Shown here: positions 6,556 to 14,222 of the stretch, one piece after another | Position numbering within the stretch: the first letter of the stretch is position 1 | Layout: each line of letters begins with the position of its first letter | Origin: an uncultured Gemmiger sp. | GTDB taxonomy: Bacteria; Bacillota; Clostridia; Oscillospirales; Ruminococcaceae | NCBI GenBank assembly: GCA_944382785.1 | Contig: CALWNO010000006.1 | Coordinates: forward strand, 19,563 to 83,562 | DNA: 64,000 nt | Direction of reading: 5' to 3' | Notes under the pieces: generated by a model | The model's database searches: none | What the model was told of the DNA's origin: nothing | Seen by the model: only the letters and a program-made list of their open reading frames with translations | Translations under genes and position numbers: made by a program

Positions 6556-7393
6556 CCTGCAGCCCTTTGAACTCATCGAGCGCAGCCTCATCAAAAAATA
6601 CCGCAAACAGCTGTGGAACCCCTTTGTGGCCGCCATCAAGCGGTATGAGCTGGTACAGGAAGGGGACCGGGTGGCGGTGTGCATCTCCGGCGGCAAGGAT
6701 TCCATGCTGCTGGCCAAGCTCATGCAGGAACTTCACCGCCATACCGAGGTGCCCTTTGAACTGAAGTTCCTGGTCATGGACCCCGGCTACGCCCCGGAAA
6801 ACCGCCGCCAGATCGAGGACAATGCCAGGCTGCTCAATATCCCCATCACCGTGTTTGAAACGGATATTTTTGATACCGCCTACCATACCGACCGCAACCC
6901 CTGCTACCTCTGCGCCCGCATGCGGCGGGGCCACCTGTACAAGCAGGCCCAGCTCATGGGCTGCAACAAGATCGCCCTGGGCCACCATCTCAACGACGTG
7001 ATTGAGACGGCTGTCATGAGCATGTTCTACGGGGCCCAGCTGCAGGGGATGCCTCCCAAGCTGCACAGCAAGAATTTTCCCGGTATGGAGCTGATCCGCC
7101 CGCTCTACTGTGTGAAGGAACAGGACATCATTGCCTGGGCCCGGTATCATGATCTGCATTTCCTGCAGTGTGCCTGTCGTATGACCGCCCGCAGCGATGA
7201 GCCGGGTGCCTCCAAGCGGCAGGAGGTCAAAACCCTGCTGCGGGAGCTGAAAAAGACCAACCCCAATATCGAGAACAATATTTTCAGCGCGCTGCATTCG
7301 GTCTGTCTGGACACCGTCCCCGGTTACAAGTCCCACGGGGTAGCTCACACCTTCCTGGAAGGGTACGACGACGCGCCGCCTGTTTCCGAATAA
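6545..7393 (+). CDS. ttcA: TtcA-family tRNA thiolation enzyme (PP-loop ATPase)
   Basis: A 282-aa adenylating enzyme of the TtcA/TtuA group. It has the PP-loop SGGKDS (48-53), the CYLC pair (C120, C123) and a third cysteine near CAC (C209/C211), which together would hold a 4Fe-4S cluster. The family inserts sulfur into tRNA, 2-thiocytidine 32 in TtcA. The exact target base in this organism is not certain because Firmicutes relatives are little studied. It shares a transcript with tcdA and is closed by a terminator. Confidence 0.85.
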   Translation: MPRDLQPFELIERSLIKKYRKQLWNPFVAAIKRYELVQEGDRVAVCISGGKDSMLLAKLMQELHRHTEVPFELKFLVMDPGYAPENRRQIEDNARLLNIPITVFETDIFDTAYHTDRNPCYLCARMRRGHLYKQAQLMGCNKIALGHHLNDVIETAVMSMFYGAQLQGMPPKLHSKNFPGMELIRPLYCVKEQDIIAWARYHDLHFLQCACRMTARSDEPGASKRQEVKTLLRELKKTNPNIENNIFSALHSVCLDTVPGYKSHGVAHTFLEGYDDAPPVSE

Positions 7394-7396
7394 ACC

Positions 7397-7440
7397 AAAA
7401 CCAGCACCTGCCATCCTGCAAGGGGGCGGGTGCTGGTTTT
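7397..7440 (+). terminator. Terminator of tcdA-ttcA
   Basis: A stem of about 16 pairs (7397-7412 with 7425-7440, one wobble) ends in TTTT. Confidence 0.88.
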
Positions 7441-7699
7441 ATGCCCGGTCATTGGATAAAACAGACTCTTTCATCCCGCCCAAAGTCCTTGCATAGAATA
7501 AAGGAGCAGAGCATATTCAGGGTTTGCGCACCGGGGGAGCCGCGGGGCCTGATGTGTTCCGGCGGTGATATCCGGCAGGCCACAGAGACCGAAATAGTTC
7601 CCGGGCCAGGTGGCAGAACCGTATTGTTACATAGGAAGAACTCGGCTTTATAGTGCGTCCATCCGGTGGAAACGTCCATCTGTTTGTGCGTTGCTTCGC
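7441..7699 (+). other. Unexplained intergenic stretch, possible structured RNA
   Basis: About 260 bp without a credible gene. A long-range pairing (CACCGG 7529-7534 with CCGGTG 7663-7668, extended by GTTT 7522-7525 with AAAC 7670-7673) encloses several smaller hairpins: AGCCG/CGGCT (7538-7542/7643-7647), GGCCTG/CAGGCC (7546-7551/7576-7581) and GTTC/GAAC (7597-7600/7616-7619). A TAGAAT -10-like box lies at 7494-7499. It does not match tmRNA, SRP RNA or RNase P signatures. A 6S-like or novel RNA is possible but unproven. Confidence 0.3.
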
Positions 7700-7728
7700 T
7701 GGACATTTGGGCATGCATGCGGTACAAT
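7700..7728 (+). promoter_or_regulatory. Promoter of glmM
   Basis: TGGACA (7700-7705), a 17-bp spacer and TACAAT (7723-7728), 74 bp before the start codon. Confidence 0.75.
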
Positions 7729-7802
7729 AGACAAGAACCGCAGTTGTGCGCTCAAGCGCCCTCGGTTTGAATCTGCTTTGTATCACCTGAAAGGGGAACA
7801 CA

Positions 7803-9209
7803 ATGGGTAAATATTTTGGTACCGACGGCTTCCGCGGGGAAGCCAACATCAACCTGACCGCCGACCACGCCTACAAGGTGGGCCGGTTCCTGGGCTGGTA
7901 CTATAACGAAAAACGCCGCCGCGCCGCCGAGGAAGGCCTGGCACCCCAGCAGGGCCCGGCCCGCATCGTCATCGGCAAGGATACCCGCCGCTCCAGCTAT
8001 ATGTTTGAGTACAGCCTGGTGGGCGGTCTGGTGGCTTCCGGCGCGGACGCCTACCTGCTGCATGTCACCACCACCCCGTCTGTGGCGTATATTGCCCGGG
8101 TGGACAATTTTGACTGCGGCATCATGATCTCCGCCTCCCACAACCCGTACTATGACAATGGCATCAAGCTGATCAACGGGCAGGGCGAAAAGATGGACGA
8201 AGAGACCATCGCTCTGGTGGAAGCTTATCTGGACGGCAACCTGGAGGCCTTCGGCCAGAAGTGGGAGGAGCTGCCCTTTGCCCACCGCGACAAGATCGGC
8301 TGTACTGTGGACTACATCTCCGGCCGCAACCGGTATATCGGCTACCTCATCAGCCTGGGTATGTACAGCTTCCGCGGTGTGAAGGTCGGCCTGGACTGCG
8401 CCAACGGTTCCAGCTGGAATATCGCCAAGGCTGTGTTTGATGCACTGGGCGCCACTACCTATGTCATCAATGCGGAACCCAATGGCCTGAACATCAATCT
8501 CAACGCAGGCTCTACCCATATTGAAGGCCTGCAGAAGTTTGTGGTGGAAAAGGGCCTGGACGTGGGCTTTGCCTACGACGGCGACGCCGACCGCTGCCTG
8601 TGCGTGGACGAAAAGGGCAATGTGGTCACCGGCGACCATATTCTGTATATCTACGGCCGCTATATGAAGGAGCGGGGCAAGCTTGTCACCAACACGGTGG
8701 TTACCACCGTCATGTCCAACTTCGGGCTGTACAAAGCTTTTGATGAGCTGGATATCGACTATGCCAAGACCGCTGTGGGCGATAAGTACGTTTACGAGTA
8801 TATGCAGCAGCACGGCAGCCGCATCGGCGGTGAGCAGAGCGGCCATATCATCTTCAGCAAGTATGCCTCCACCGGCGACGGTATCCTGACCAGCCTGAAA
8901 CTGATGGAAGTGATGATGGCCCGCAAAAAGCCCATGAGCGAACTGGCTGCGCCGCTGGCCATTTATCCCCAGGTTCTGGAGAATGTGCGGGTGACCGACA
9001 AGGCCGCTGCCCAGAATGACCCGGATGTGCAGGCTGCCGTACAGGCGGTTGCCGCCGAACTGGGGGATACCGGCCGTATCCTGGTGCGGGAATCCGGCAC
9101 CGAACCTTTGGTCCGCGTGATGGTGGAAGCTCCCAGCAAGGAGATCTGCCAGAAATTTGTGGACCAGGTCGTGGAAGTGATCCGTGCAAAAGGATACGAA
9201 CAGGCGTAA
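7803..9209 (+). CDS. glmM: Phosphoglucosamine mutase GlmM
   Basis: Converts glucosamine-6-phosphate to glucosamine-1-phosphate for UDP-GlcNAc and peptidoglycan synthesis. The 468-aa protein shows the N-terminal KYFGTDGFRGEAN, the phosphoserine loop ISASHNP (Ser112), the metal-binding DGDADR (about 259-264), the sugar-binding GGEQSGHI and the phosphate-binding RESGTEPLVRVMVE near the C-terminus. Length and motif order are normal. A GAAAGGGGAA site precedes the ATG. It is a single-gene unit. Confidence 0.96.
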   Translation: MGKYFGTDGFRGEANINLTADHAYKVGRFLGWYYNEKRRRAAEEGLAPQQGPARIVIGKDTRRSSYMFEYSLVGGLVASGADAYLLHVTTTPSVAYIARVDNFDCGIMISASHNPYYDNGIKLINGQGEKMDEETIALVEAYLDGNLEAFGQKWEELPFAHRDKIGCTVDYISGRNRYIGYLISLGMYSFRGVKVGLDCANGSSWNIAKAVFDALGATTYVINAEPNGLNINLNAGSTHIEGLQKFVVEKGLDVGFAYDGDADRCLCVDEKGNVVTGDHILYIYGRYMKERGKLVTNTVVTTVMSNFGLYKAFDELDIDYAKTAVGDKYVYEYMQQHGSRIGGEQSGHIIFSKYASTGDGILTSLKLMEVMMARKKPMSELAAPLAIYPQVLENVRVTDKAAAQNDPDVQAAVQAVAAELGDTGRILVRESGTEPLVRVMVEAPSKEICQKFVDQVVEVIRAKGYEQA

Positions 9210-9256
9210 AAAACCAGGGATGCTTTGATTTTTTTGCAAAAAAATCAAAAAAATGC

Positions 9257-9285
9257 TTGACAAAACCATTCAAAGCCGTTATAAT
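9257..9285 (+). promoter_or_regulatory. Consensus promoter of tRNA-Pro
   Basis: TTGACA (9257-9262), a 17-bp spacer and TATAAT (9280-9285), a perfect consensus promoter. An AT-only 12-bp palindrome with a 2-bp loop (9224-9249) lies just upstream and may serve as glmM terminator and/or UP-like element. Confidence 0.93.
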
Positions 9286-9316
9286 CATACATGCTGATTG
9301 ACCGGCTCGGTCGTAA

Positions 9317-9393
9317 CCGGGTGTAGCGCAGTTTGGTAGCGCGCTTGAATGGGGTTCAAGAGGCCGTGAGTTCGACTCTCGCCACTCGGACCA
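9317..9393 (+). tRNA. tRNA-Pro(GGG)
   Basis: A 77-nt cloverleaf with CCA encoded. The acceptor stem is CCGGGTG/CACTCGG with one G-U pair, the D arm GCGC/GCGC, the anticodon stem CTTGA/TCAAG with loop ATGGGGT (anticodon GGG), and the T arm GTGAG-TTCGACT-CTCGC with one wobble pair. Confidence 0.95.
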
Positions 9394-9418
9394 AACAAGG
9401 GCCGTCAGTCAGCCCGTC

Positions 9419-9455
9419 AAAAGGACCGTGAAACGCAAGTTTCACGGTCCTTTTG
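9419..9455 (+). terminator. Terminator of tRNA-Pro
   Basis: A perfect stem of 16 bp (9419-9434 with 9439-9454) has a GCAA tetraloop and ends in TTTT. Confidence 0.92.
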
Positions 9456-9539
9456 CTATATCCGGCCTTCGGACCGGGAAGCCCTGCAACAAGCAAAAAA
9501 ATGGGCGGAAAATTTTACAAAAAGCAGGGGGCAGAATCC

Positions 9540-9569
9540 TTGCATTGTCGTGCGCATCAATGGTATGCT
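9540..9569 (+). promoter_or_regulatory. Candidate promoter of the 9631-11348 unit
   Basis: TTGCAT (9540-9545), an 18-bp spacer and TATGCT (9564-9569), 62 bp before the first gene. Confidence 0.5.
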
Positions 9570-9630
9570 GAAACCGAAAACGGACAAGCGCTCAACCGAC
9601 TGAATGTCCACCTGAAAGGCGGTGCAGACG

Positions 9631-10263
9631 ATGCCCAACACGCACTTTGTATTTACGGTCACGCCCTATGATCGGGAGCAACTTTTGCCTCAGGTAAGTC
9701 ATGCTCTGGAACAGCGGACGGAACTGGTTTCGCGGCAGAAATATCCCGGCCTGTGGCGCTTGACGGATTCCTTCCGGAAAAATCCGGGAGGAAGTACACG
9801 CAGTCCGCTCAGAACCCGGATGATGAGTATTGTCTGGCTGGTGCTGGGGATATTTCTCCTTGTGCCGAGCCTGATGGCTCCACGGGAGCTGATGGTGCCG
9901 CTGCTCGTGGGGGCGGTGGCTATCGCGGCGGGTGCAGGCGGGCTGTGGAGAGGCCGAAAAAACCGGAAAAATCCCTTTGACAAATCCGCCGCCATTCTCT
10001 TGTCCAGGTTAAAAAGTCTGCCGGAAGGGGAGGAAATTCAGGTGGCCTTTTCGGCGGACGGCATGACGATGGGGGCCTCTGATCAAAGTACCCGGACCAT
10101 CCCCTGGGATCAGTTTACCTGTGCGGTGGAAACTCCCGATACCATTCTGCTTGTGTATGAACATCAGGTGCTTCTGCTGCAGAAAAAGGATTTGACCCTG
10201 GGAACGCAGCAAAACTTCCGTATGCTGCTTTCCTCCTGCATCCCGGCCTGCCGGTTCCTCTGA
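9631..10263 (+). CDS. Uncharacterised membrane protein with a YcxB-like C-terminal part
   Basis: A 210-aa protein with two central membrane helices (residues about 65-82 and 88-106) separated by a short loop. Basic residues follow the second helix (RGRKNRKN), placing both ends inside. The C-terminal 90 residues, with IPWDQFTCAVETPDTILLVY and LLLQKKDL, resemble the YcxB-like domain (a bacterial PH-like fold) by eye; this is not confirmed. ATG at 9631 was preferred to GTG at 9622 because AAAGGCGG lies 8 nt upstream of it. The next gene begins 11 bp after its stop. Confidence 0.65.
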   Translation: MPNTHFVFTVTPYDREQLLPQVSHALEQRTELVSRQKYPGLWRLTDSFRKNPGGSTRSPLRTRMMSIVWLVLGIFLLVPSLMAPRELMVPLLVGAVAIAAGAGGLWRGRKNRKNPFDKSAAILLSRLKSLPEGEEIQVAFSADGMTMGASDQSTRTIPWDQFTCAVETPDTILLVYEHQVLLLQKKDLTLGTQQNFRMLLSSCIPACRFL

Positions 10264-10274
10264 AAGGAGTTTGT

Positions 10275-10700
10275 ATGAAAAAGACGGTACTGGAAACCAG
10301 AACTCCGCCATATTCCCTGCATGACATGCAGGTGACGGCCTTCCGGGTCCGCAAGGATGAGATCACCCTGCAGACTGCCACCGGTCTTGTGCGGACGGAA
10401 CCGCCCGGGGACCAGCCGGACGGATGGGTGGAATTTCATGGAGTACAGTGGGATTTCAGCTATGCGTATCTGCTCCGGTATGACGGTCTGGCGGGTAACG
10501 TAGGCCCTTTCCGGGGAAAAAAATTCTTGCTGAAAGAGTTTCTTAACCGGTATCCGGAACCATATTATGTGATTCTGGATGAAACCTATGGATATCATCA
10601 GGCCAAATACAGCGGCTTCTTCCATGAAAAAGAGGCCATTCGGGAGTGTATTCTGGAAATCTGCTATGACGGCGACATGGTTTTTGTGACAGAGGAATGA
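10275..10700 (+). CDS. Protein of unknown function
   Basis: A 141-aa soluble protein that I do not recognise. It has no signal peptide or membrane helix, is acidic at the C-terminus and is rich in Tyr/Phe. A GAAAGGAG site precedes the ATG. Beta-rich segments such as WVEFHGVQWDFSYAYLLRYDG and PEPYYVILDETYGYHQAKYSG suggest a compact mixed fold. It lies between the YcxB-like protein and the SRAP gene in what looks like one transcription unit. Confidence 0.6.
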   Translation: MKKTVLETRTPPYSLHDMQVTAFRVRKDEITLQTATGLVRTEPPGDQPDGWVEFHGVQWDFSYAYLLRYDGLAGNVGPFRGKKFLLKEFLNRYPEPYYVILDETYGYHQAKYSGFFHEKEAIRECILEICYDGDMVFVTEE

Positions 10701-10742
10701 CCACAGGGTAGAAATACAGTGCAGGAAAGGCGGTGCGGGGGC

Positions 10743-11348
10743 ATGTGTGGGCGGTATCAGTTTTCCACCGAAAGATACCGGGAATTTCAGCAGATTGTGC
10801 GCCAGGCGCAGCGGCGCAGGGGTGGGGACGAGGCAAAGATGACCTTCCCACTCACGGGGGATATCGCCCCGGCCCAGGAGGCCCCTGTCCTGATCGCCGA
10901 GGGGAACCGGGTGACTGCCGTGTTCCAGCGGTGGGGGATTCCGGGCTGGCGGGGCGGGCTTGTGATCAATGCCCGGGCGGAGACGGTGTGTGATAAACCC
11001 ATGTTCCGCCGCAGTATGACCGGGCGGCGGTGTGTGATCCCCGCCACCGGCTATTATGAGTGGGACGCGGCCCGGCATAAATATTTCTTTCAGCAGCCGG
11101 GCGCGCCCCTGTATCTGGCCGGAATTTATGACAATGTGGATGGGCAGGATTGTTTTGTGGTGCTGACAACAACTCCCAATGACTCGGTGCGGGATATCCA
11201 TGACCGCATGCCCTTGATCCTGTCCCATGACCAGGTGCGCCCATGGCTGACCGATTCCCTGGCCGCGCTGGAATTGCTGACCACCGTTCCGCTGCCTCTT
11301 GTGCGGGAGAGCGAGGACGGCCAGATGCGCCTGGGGGATTTCCTGTAA
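10743..11348 (+). CDS. SRAP domain protein (SOS response-associated, YedK/HMCES family)
   Basis: A 201-aa protein beginning MCGRYQF. Cys2, exposed after removal of Met1, is the residue that in YedK/HMCES forms a thiazolidine link to abasic sites in single-stranded DNA and protects them. Other family motifs are NARAETV, RCVIPATGYYEW and the DIHDRMPLIL stretch with the conserved histidine. The start was set at the ATG giving MCGRY because Cys2 must be N-terminal; an upstream in-frame start would mask it. A GCGGGGGC site precedes it. Confidence 0.92.
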   Translation: MCGRYQFSTERYREFQQIVRQAQRRRGGDEAKMTFPLTGDIAPAQEAPVLIAEGNRVTAVFQRWGIPGWRGGLVINARAETVCDKPMFRRSMTGRRCVIPATGYYEWDAARHKYFFQQPGAPLYLAGIYDNVDGQDCFVVLTTTPNDSVRDIHDRMPLILSHDQVRPWLTDSLAALELLTTVPLPLVRESEDGQMRLGDFL

Positions 11349-11447
11349 AAAGGGGAAAGCCTCTGTGCTTCCGGCAACCGACAGGGAAGCCGGCTGCCGC
11401 CTATACTGGAGCCACAATAAGTATATACAAGGAAGGATGAACCTATC

Positions 11448-11906
11448 ATGTTGGAAGTTGGAACCAAAGCCCCTGATTTTACCCTCAGCGACCAGAATGG
11501 CAACACTGTCAGCCTGTCCGATTTTGCGGGCAAGCGGGTCGTTTTGTATTTCTATCCCCGGGACAACACCCCCGGGTGCACCCGCCAGGCCTGCGCCTTC
11601 GCCCAGAACTTTGAAGGCTTCCGCAACAAGGATGTGGTGGTCATTGGCGTCAGCAAGGACTCGGTGGCTTCGCATCTGAAGTTTGCCCAGAAATACGACC
11701 TGCCCTTTATCCTGCTCTCCGACCCGGAACTGAAAGCCATCCAGGCTTACGGTGTCTGGCAGGAAAAGAAGCTCTACGGCAAGGTGAGCATGGGCGTGGT
11801 GCGCTCCACCTACATCATCGACCCGGAAGGCAATATTGAAAAGGTGATGCCCAAGGTCAAGCCGGACACCAACGCCGCCGACATCCTGGCCTACCTGGAA
11901 CAGTAA
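11448..11906 (+). CDS. bcp: Thioredoxin-dependent peroxiredoxin, Bcp/PrxQ type
   Basis: Reduces hydrogen and organic peroxides. The 152-aa protein shows the thioredoxin-fold core LYFYPRDNTPGCTRQAC. The peroxidatic cysteine is C44 and the likely resolving cysteine five residues on is C49, as in atypical 2-Cys PrxQ enzymes. A TATACT -10 box at 11402-11407 is a candidate promoter with a weak -35. It is followed after 9 bp by yaaA, also a peroxide-stress gene, so the pair forms an oxidative-stress unit. Confidence 0.93.
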   Translation: MLEVGTKAPDFTLSDQNGNTVSLSDFAGKRVVLYFYPRDNTPGCTRQACAFAQNFEGFRNKDVVVIGVSKDSVASHLKFAQKYDLPFILLSDPELKAIQAYGVWQEKKLYGKVSMGVVRSTYIIDPEGNIEKVMPKVKPDTNAADILAYLEQ

Positions 11907-11915
11907 GGCAATCCT

Positions 11916-12686
11916 ATGAAAATCATCATTTCTCCGGCCAAAAAGATGAACGTGGACACCGACAGCCTGGACTGGCTGGCGTTGCCCCAGTTTCTGGACC
12001 GGACGGAACAGCTGCTTGTCCGGCTGCGATCCATGTCCTATGCAGAGCTCAAAAAGCTGTGGAAGTGCAACGACCAGCTGGCCGAACTGAACGTGCAGCG
12101 CCTGCAATCCATGGACCTGCGCCGCCATCTGACTCCGGCCATTCTCAGCTATGAGGGCATCCAGTATCAGTATATGGCCCCCGGTGTATTCACCACCTGG
12201 GAGTTTGAGTACATCCAGGACCATCTGTGCATTCTCTCCGGCTTTTACGGGCTGTTGCGCCCCTTTGACGGGGTGACGCCCTACCGCCTGGAAATGCAGG
12301 CAAAACTTGAGGTGAACGGCGCCAGGGATGTGTATGCCTTCTGGGGGGATACCCTGGCCCGGCAGCTGTTTGACGAGACAGACTGCATCCTTAATCTGGC
12401 CTCCAAGGAGTACAGCGTTTGTGTATCCCGGTATCTGCCGCCCGAGGTGCGGTTCATCACCTGCATCTTCGGGGAGGAAAAGGACGGCAAGGTCATTGAA
12501 AAGGCCACCATGTGCAAGATGGCCCGGGGCGAGATGGTCCGCTTTCTGGCGGAAAACAACATCACCGACCCCAAGGATGCACAAAAGTTTGACCGCCAGC
12601 ATTTTCACTTCTCCCCGGCACACTCGGCGGAAAACACCTATGTGTTTTTGCGGGAACCGGGCAGCGGCAAACCGAAAAAACCATAA
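11916..12686 (+). CDS. yaaA: Peroxide stress protein YaaA (DUF328/UPF0246)
   Basis: A 256-aa member of the YaaA family, which in E. coli lowers free intracellular iron during hydrogen peroxide stress and binds DNA. It begins with the family signature MKIIISPAKKM, followed by PAILSYEGIQYQYM, ILSGFYGLLRPFDGVTPYRLEMQ and the C-terminal GEMVRFLAENNI. Length is typical. It is co-transcribed with bcp. The link between peroxide and iron fits the iron locus in the first 6 kb, though there is no direct connection in sequence. Confidence 0.93.
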   Translation: MKIIISPAKKMNVDTDSLDWLALPQFLDRTEQLLVRLRSMSYAELKKLWKCNDQLAELNVQRLQSMDLRRHLTPAILSYEGIQYQYMAPGVFTTWEFEYIQDHLCILSGFYGLLRPFDGVTPYRLEMQAKLEVNGARDVYAFWGDTLARQLFDETDCILNLASKEYSVCVSRYLPPEVRFITCIFGEEKDGKVIEKATMCKMARGEMVRFLAENNITDPKDAQKFDRQHFHFSPAHSAENTYVFLREPGSGKPKKP

Positions 12687-12690
12687 ATGC

Positions 12691-12738
12691 AAACAGGCGG
12701 AAATGCCGCGGCAAAGGCGGTGCTTCCGCCTGTTTCTG
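12691..12738 (+). terminator. Terminator of bcp-yaaA
   Basis: A 12-bp stem (12691-12702 with 12724-12735) with inner GCCGC/GCGGC-type pairing. Its T-run is short. Confidence 0.65.
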
Positions 12739-12749
12739 TGCCCTTTGTC

Positions 12750-12778
12750 TTGCCAAAAAGGCGGAACTATGGTACGGT
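12750..12778 (+). promoter_or_regulatory. Promoter of the cobalamin operon
   Basis: TTGCCA (12750-12755), a 17-bp spacer and TACGGT (12773-12778), just upstream of the riboswitch. The -10 box is imperfect. Confidence 0.5.
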
Positions 12779-12795
12779 ATAACCACAAAGCAACA

Positions 12796-12961
12796 CAAGG
12801 TGCCCGGGGCATATGCCGGCCGGGAGAATAGGGAAGCAGGTGCGAAACCTGCGCGGGACCGCCGCCGTAATGGCCGAGTTCCGGCCCAAGTATGTCACTG
12901 TGCCCACGGCATGGGAAGACAGGACCGGAATGCCGACGCCAGAGCCGGAAGACCTGCCTTG
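12796..12961 (+). promoter_or_regulatory. Cobalamin (AdoCbl) riboswitch aptamer
   Basis: The conserved blocks occur in order: AGGTGCC at 12798, CCGGGAGAATAGGGAA, the GCAGGTGCGAAACCTGC hairpin, GGGACCGCCGCCGTAA, GTCACTG, GGGAAGACAGG, then the B12 box GCCAGAGCCGGAAGACCTGCC-like element ending near 12959. CAAGG (12796-12800) and CCTTG (12957-12961) close helix P1. It stands before the ABC importer and the whole corrin operon, so cobalamin should switch the operon off. Confidence 0.95.
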
Positions 12962-13091
12962 CTGTTTGAATACTGCCTGCATCGCCGGGACGAACCGGCG
13001 GCGGTGCGGGGCAGGGCCCGTGCAGCGGACGGACGAAACGTTTGCGCGGAAAAACCATGGTACACCGTGTTTTGGCGTGCTTTGTTTTTGT

Positions 13092-13138
13092 ACGGGCCTT
13101 TTTTGCCGTTTGGAGCAAAGAAGGTCCGTTTCTTTTTT
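13092..13138 (+). terminator. Riboswitch expression platform: intrinsic terminator
   Basis: A 15-pair stem (13092-13106 with 13115-13129, two wobbles) has an 8-nt loop and is followed by TTTCTTTTTT. It lies 46 bp before the first gene of the operon, so ligand binding probably acts by premature termination. Confidence 0.85.
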
Positions 13139-13175
13139 GCGGTGACAGGTCGGTTCCGACAAAGAGAGGTCAAGT

Positions 13176-14222
13176 ATGAAAACAAAGCATCCCATCCGTC
13201 TTGGCGCCCTGGTCCTGGGGCTGACGTTCCTGGCAGCCGGGTGCAGTCCTGCCGCTTCCCAGACTAGCTCCGAAACCGCCGCGGCGTCAACCGGTGACGG
13301 TCACTATCCCGTCACCGTCACCAACTACAACTATGCCGGGGATGAAGTCAGCTATACCTACGAAAAAGCCCCCGAGCGGGTGGTAGCCGTGTACCAGGGG
13401 TCCATTGAAACCATGATCGCCCTGGGCCTGGAAAACCATGTCGTTGCTTCCTACGGGCTGGACAACGAAGTCAAGGCGGAATGGCAGGACGGTTTTTCCA
13501 AAATGAACTACCAGGAGGACGTCTTTGCCCCGGACAAGGAGACCATGACTCTTTTGCAGCCGGATATGATTTTGTCCTGGGGCTCCCTGTTCAGTGAGAA
13601 GAACCTGGGGGATGTGAGCAGTTGGAACAGCAAAGGGGTGGCTACCTACATCAACTCCAACACCCGGGGCGGGGGGCGTCCCCGTACCCTGGAAAATGAG
13701 TACACCGACATCCTGAACCTGGGCCGCATCTTTGATGTGGAGGACAAGGCGGAAGCCCTGGTGGCTGAGATGCGCACCAGCGTGGAGGAGACCCTGGCCC
13801 AGACGCAGGGCCAGCCTGCCCAGACGGTGGCGGTGGTGGAGCCGATCGGCGGCGGTATGACCAATTACGGCGCCGACACCCTGGCTGGGGATATGGTTAC
13901 CCAGTTGGGCGGCACCCTCGTCAACCCGGACGGCGGTGAGATGAGCAAGGAAGACCTGGTCCAGAGCGACCCGGACGTGATCTTTGTGGTCTATATGGCC
14001 TATTCCGGGGACGACCCGGCCGCCGTGGTGGCCCAGCAGCTGGGGGCCATCACCGACGACCCCGCCCTGGCCAGTCTGTCTGCCGTCAAGAATGGCCGGG
14101 TATTGCCGGTGATGCTGGGGGATGTCTACGCCGCCGGTCCCCGCACCGTGGACGGTATCCATACCATTGCCGAAGGGCTGTATCCCAACCTGCAGACGGC
14201 AGAGACCGGAGCGGCCGCATGA
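13176..14222 (+). CDS. btuF: ABC transporter substrate-binding lipoprotein, cobalamin/corrinoid type
   Basis: A 348-aa extracellular binding protein with a lipoprotein signal (positively charged start, hydrophobic core, lipobox LAAGC, Cys23). A Thr/Ser/Ala-rich linker follows, then a class III periplasmic-binding fold (PERVVAVYQGSIETMIALGLENHVVASYG, LLQPDMILSWGSLFSEKNLG, VVEPIGGGMTNYG). As the first gene after the cobalamin riboswitch and coupled to FecCD-type permease and ATPase genes, it probably binds cobalamin, cobinamide or another corrinoid. A siderophore or haem ligand cannot be excluded from sequence alone. Confidence 0.88.
   Translation: MKTKHPIRLGALVLGLTFLAAGCSPAASQTSSETAAASTGDGHYPVTVTNYNYAGDEVSYTYEKAPERVVAVYQGSIETMIALGLENHVVASYGLDNEVKAEWQDGFSKMNYQEDVFAPDKETMTLLQPDMILSWGSLFSEKNLGDVSSWNSKGVATYINSNTRGGGRPRTLENEYTDILNLGRIFDVEDKAEALVAEMRTSVEETLAQTQGQPAQTVAVVEPIGGGMTNYGADTLAGDMVTQLGGTLVNPDGGEMSKEDLVQSDPDVIFVVYMAYSGDDPAAVVAQQLGAITDDPALASLSAVKNGRVLPVMLGDVYAAGPRTVDGIHTIAEGLYPNLQTAETGAAA

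Noticed and set aside
7441-7699. Assignment as 6S RNA
   Set aside because: The predicted pairing is branched rather than one long hairpin with a central bubble, and no consensus could be verified by eye. Left as unassigned.
10164-13118. Minus-strand open frame of about 980 codons across several plus-strand genes and the riboswitch
   Set aside because: It crosses genes, terminators and the cobalamin aptamer. Low-complexity His/Gly/Gln-rich translation is typical of antisense frames in GC-rich DNA.
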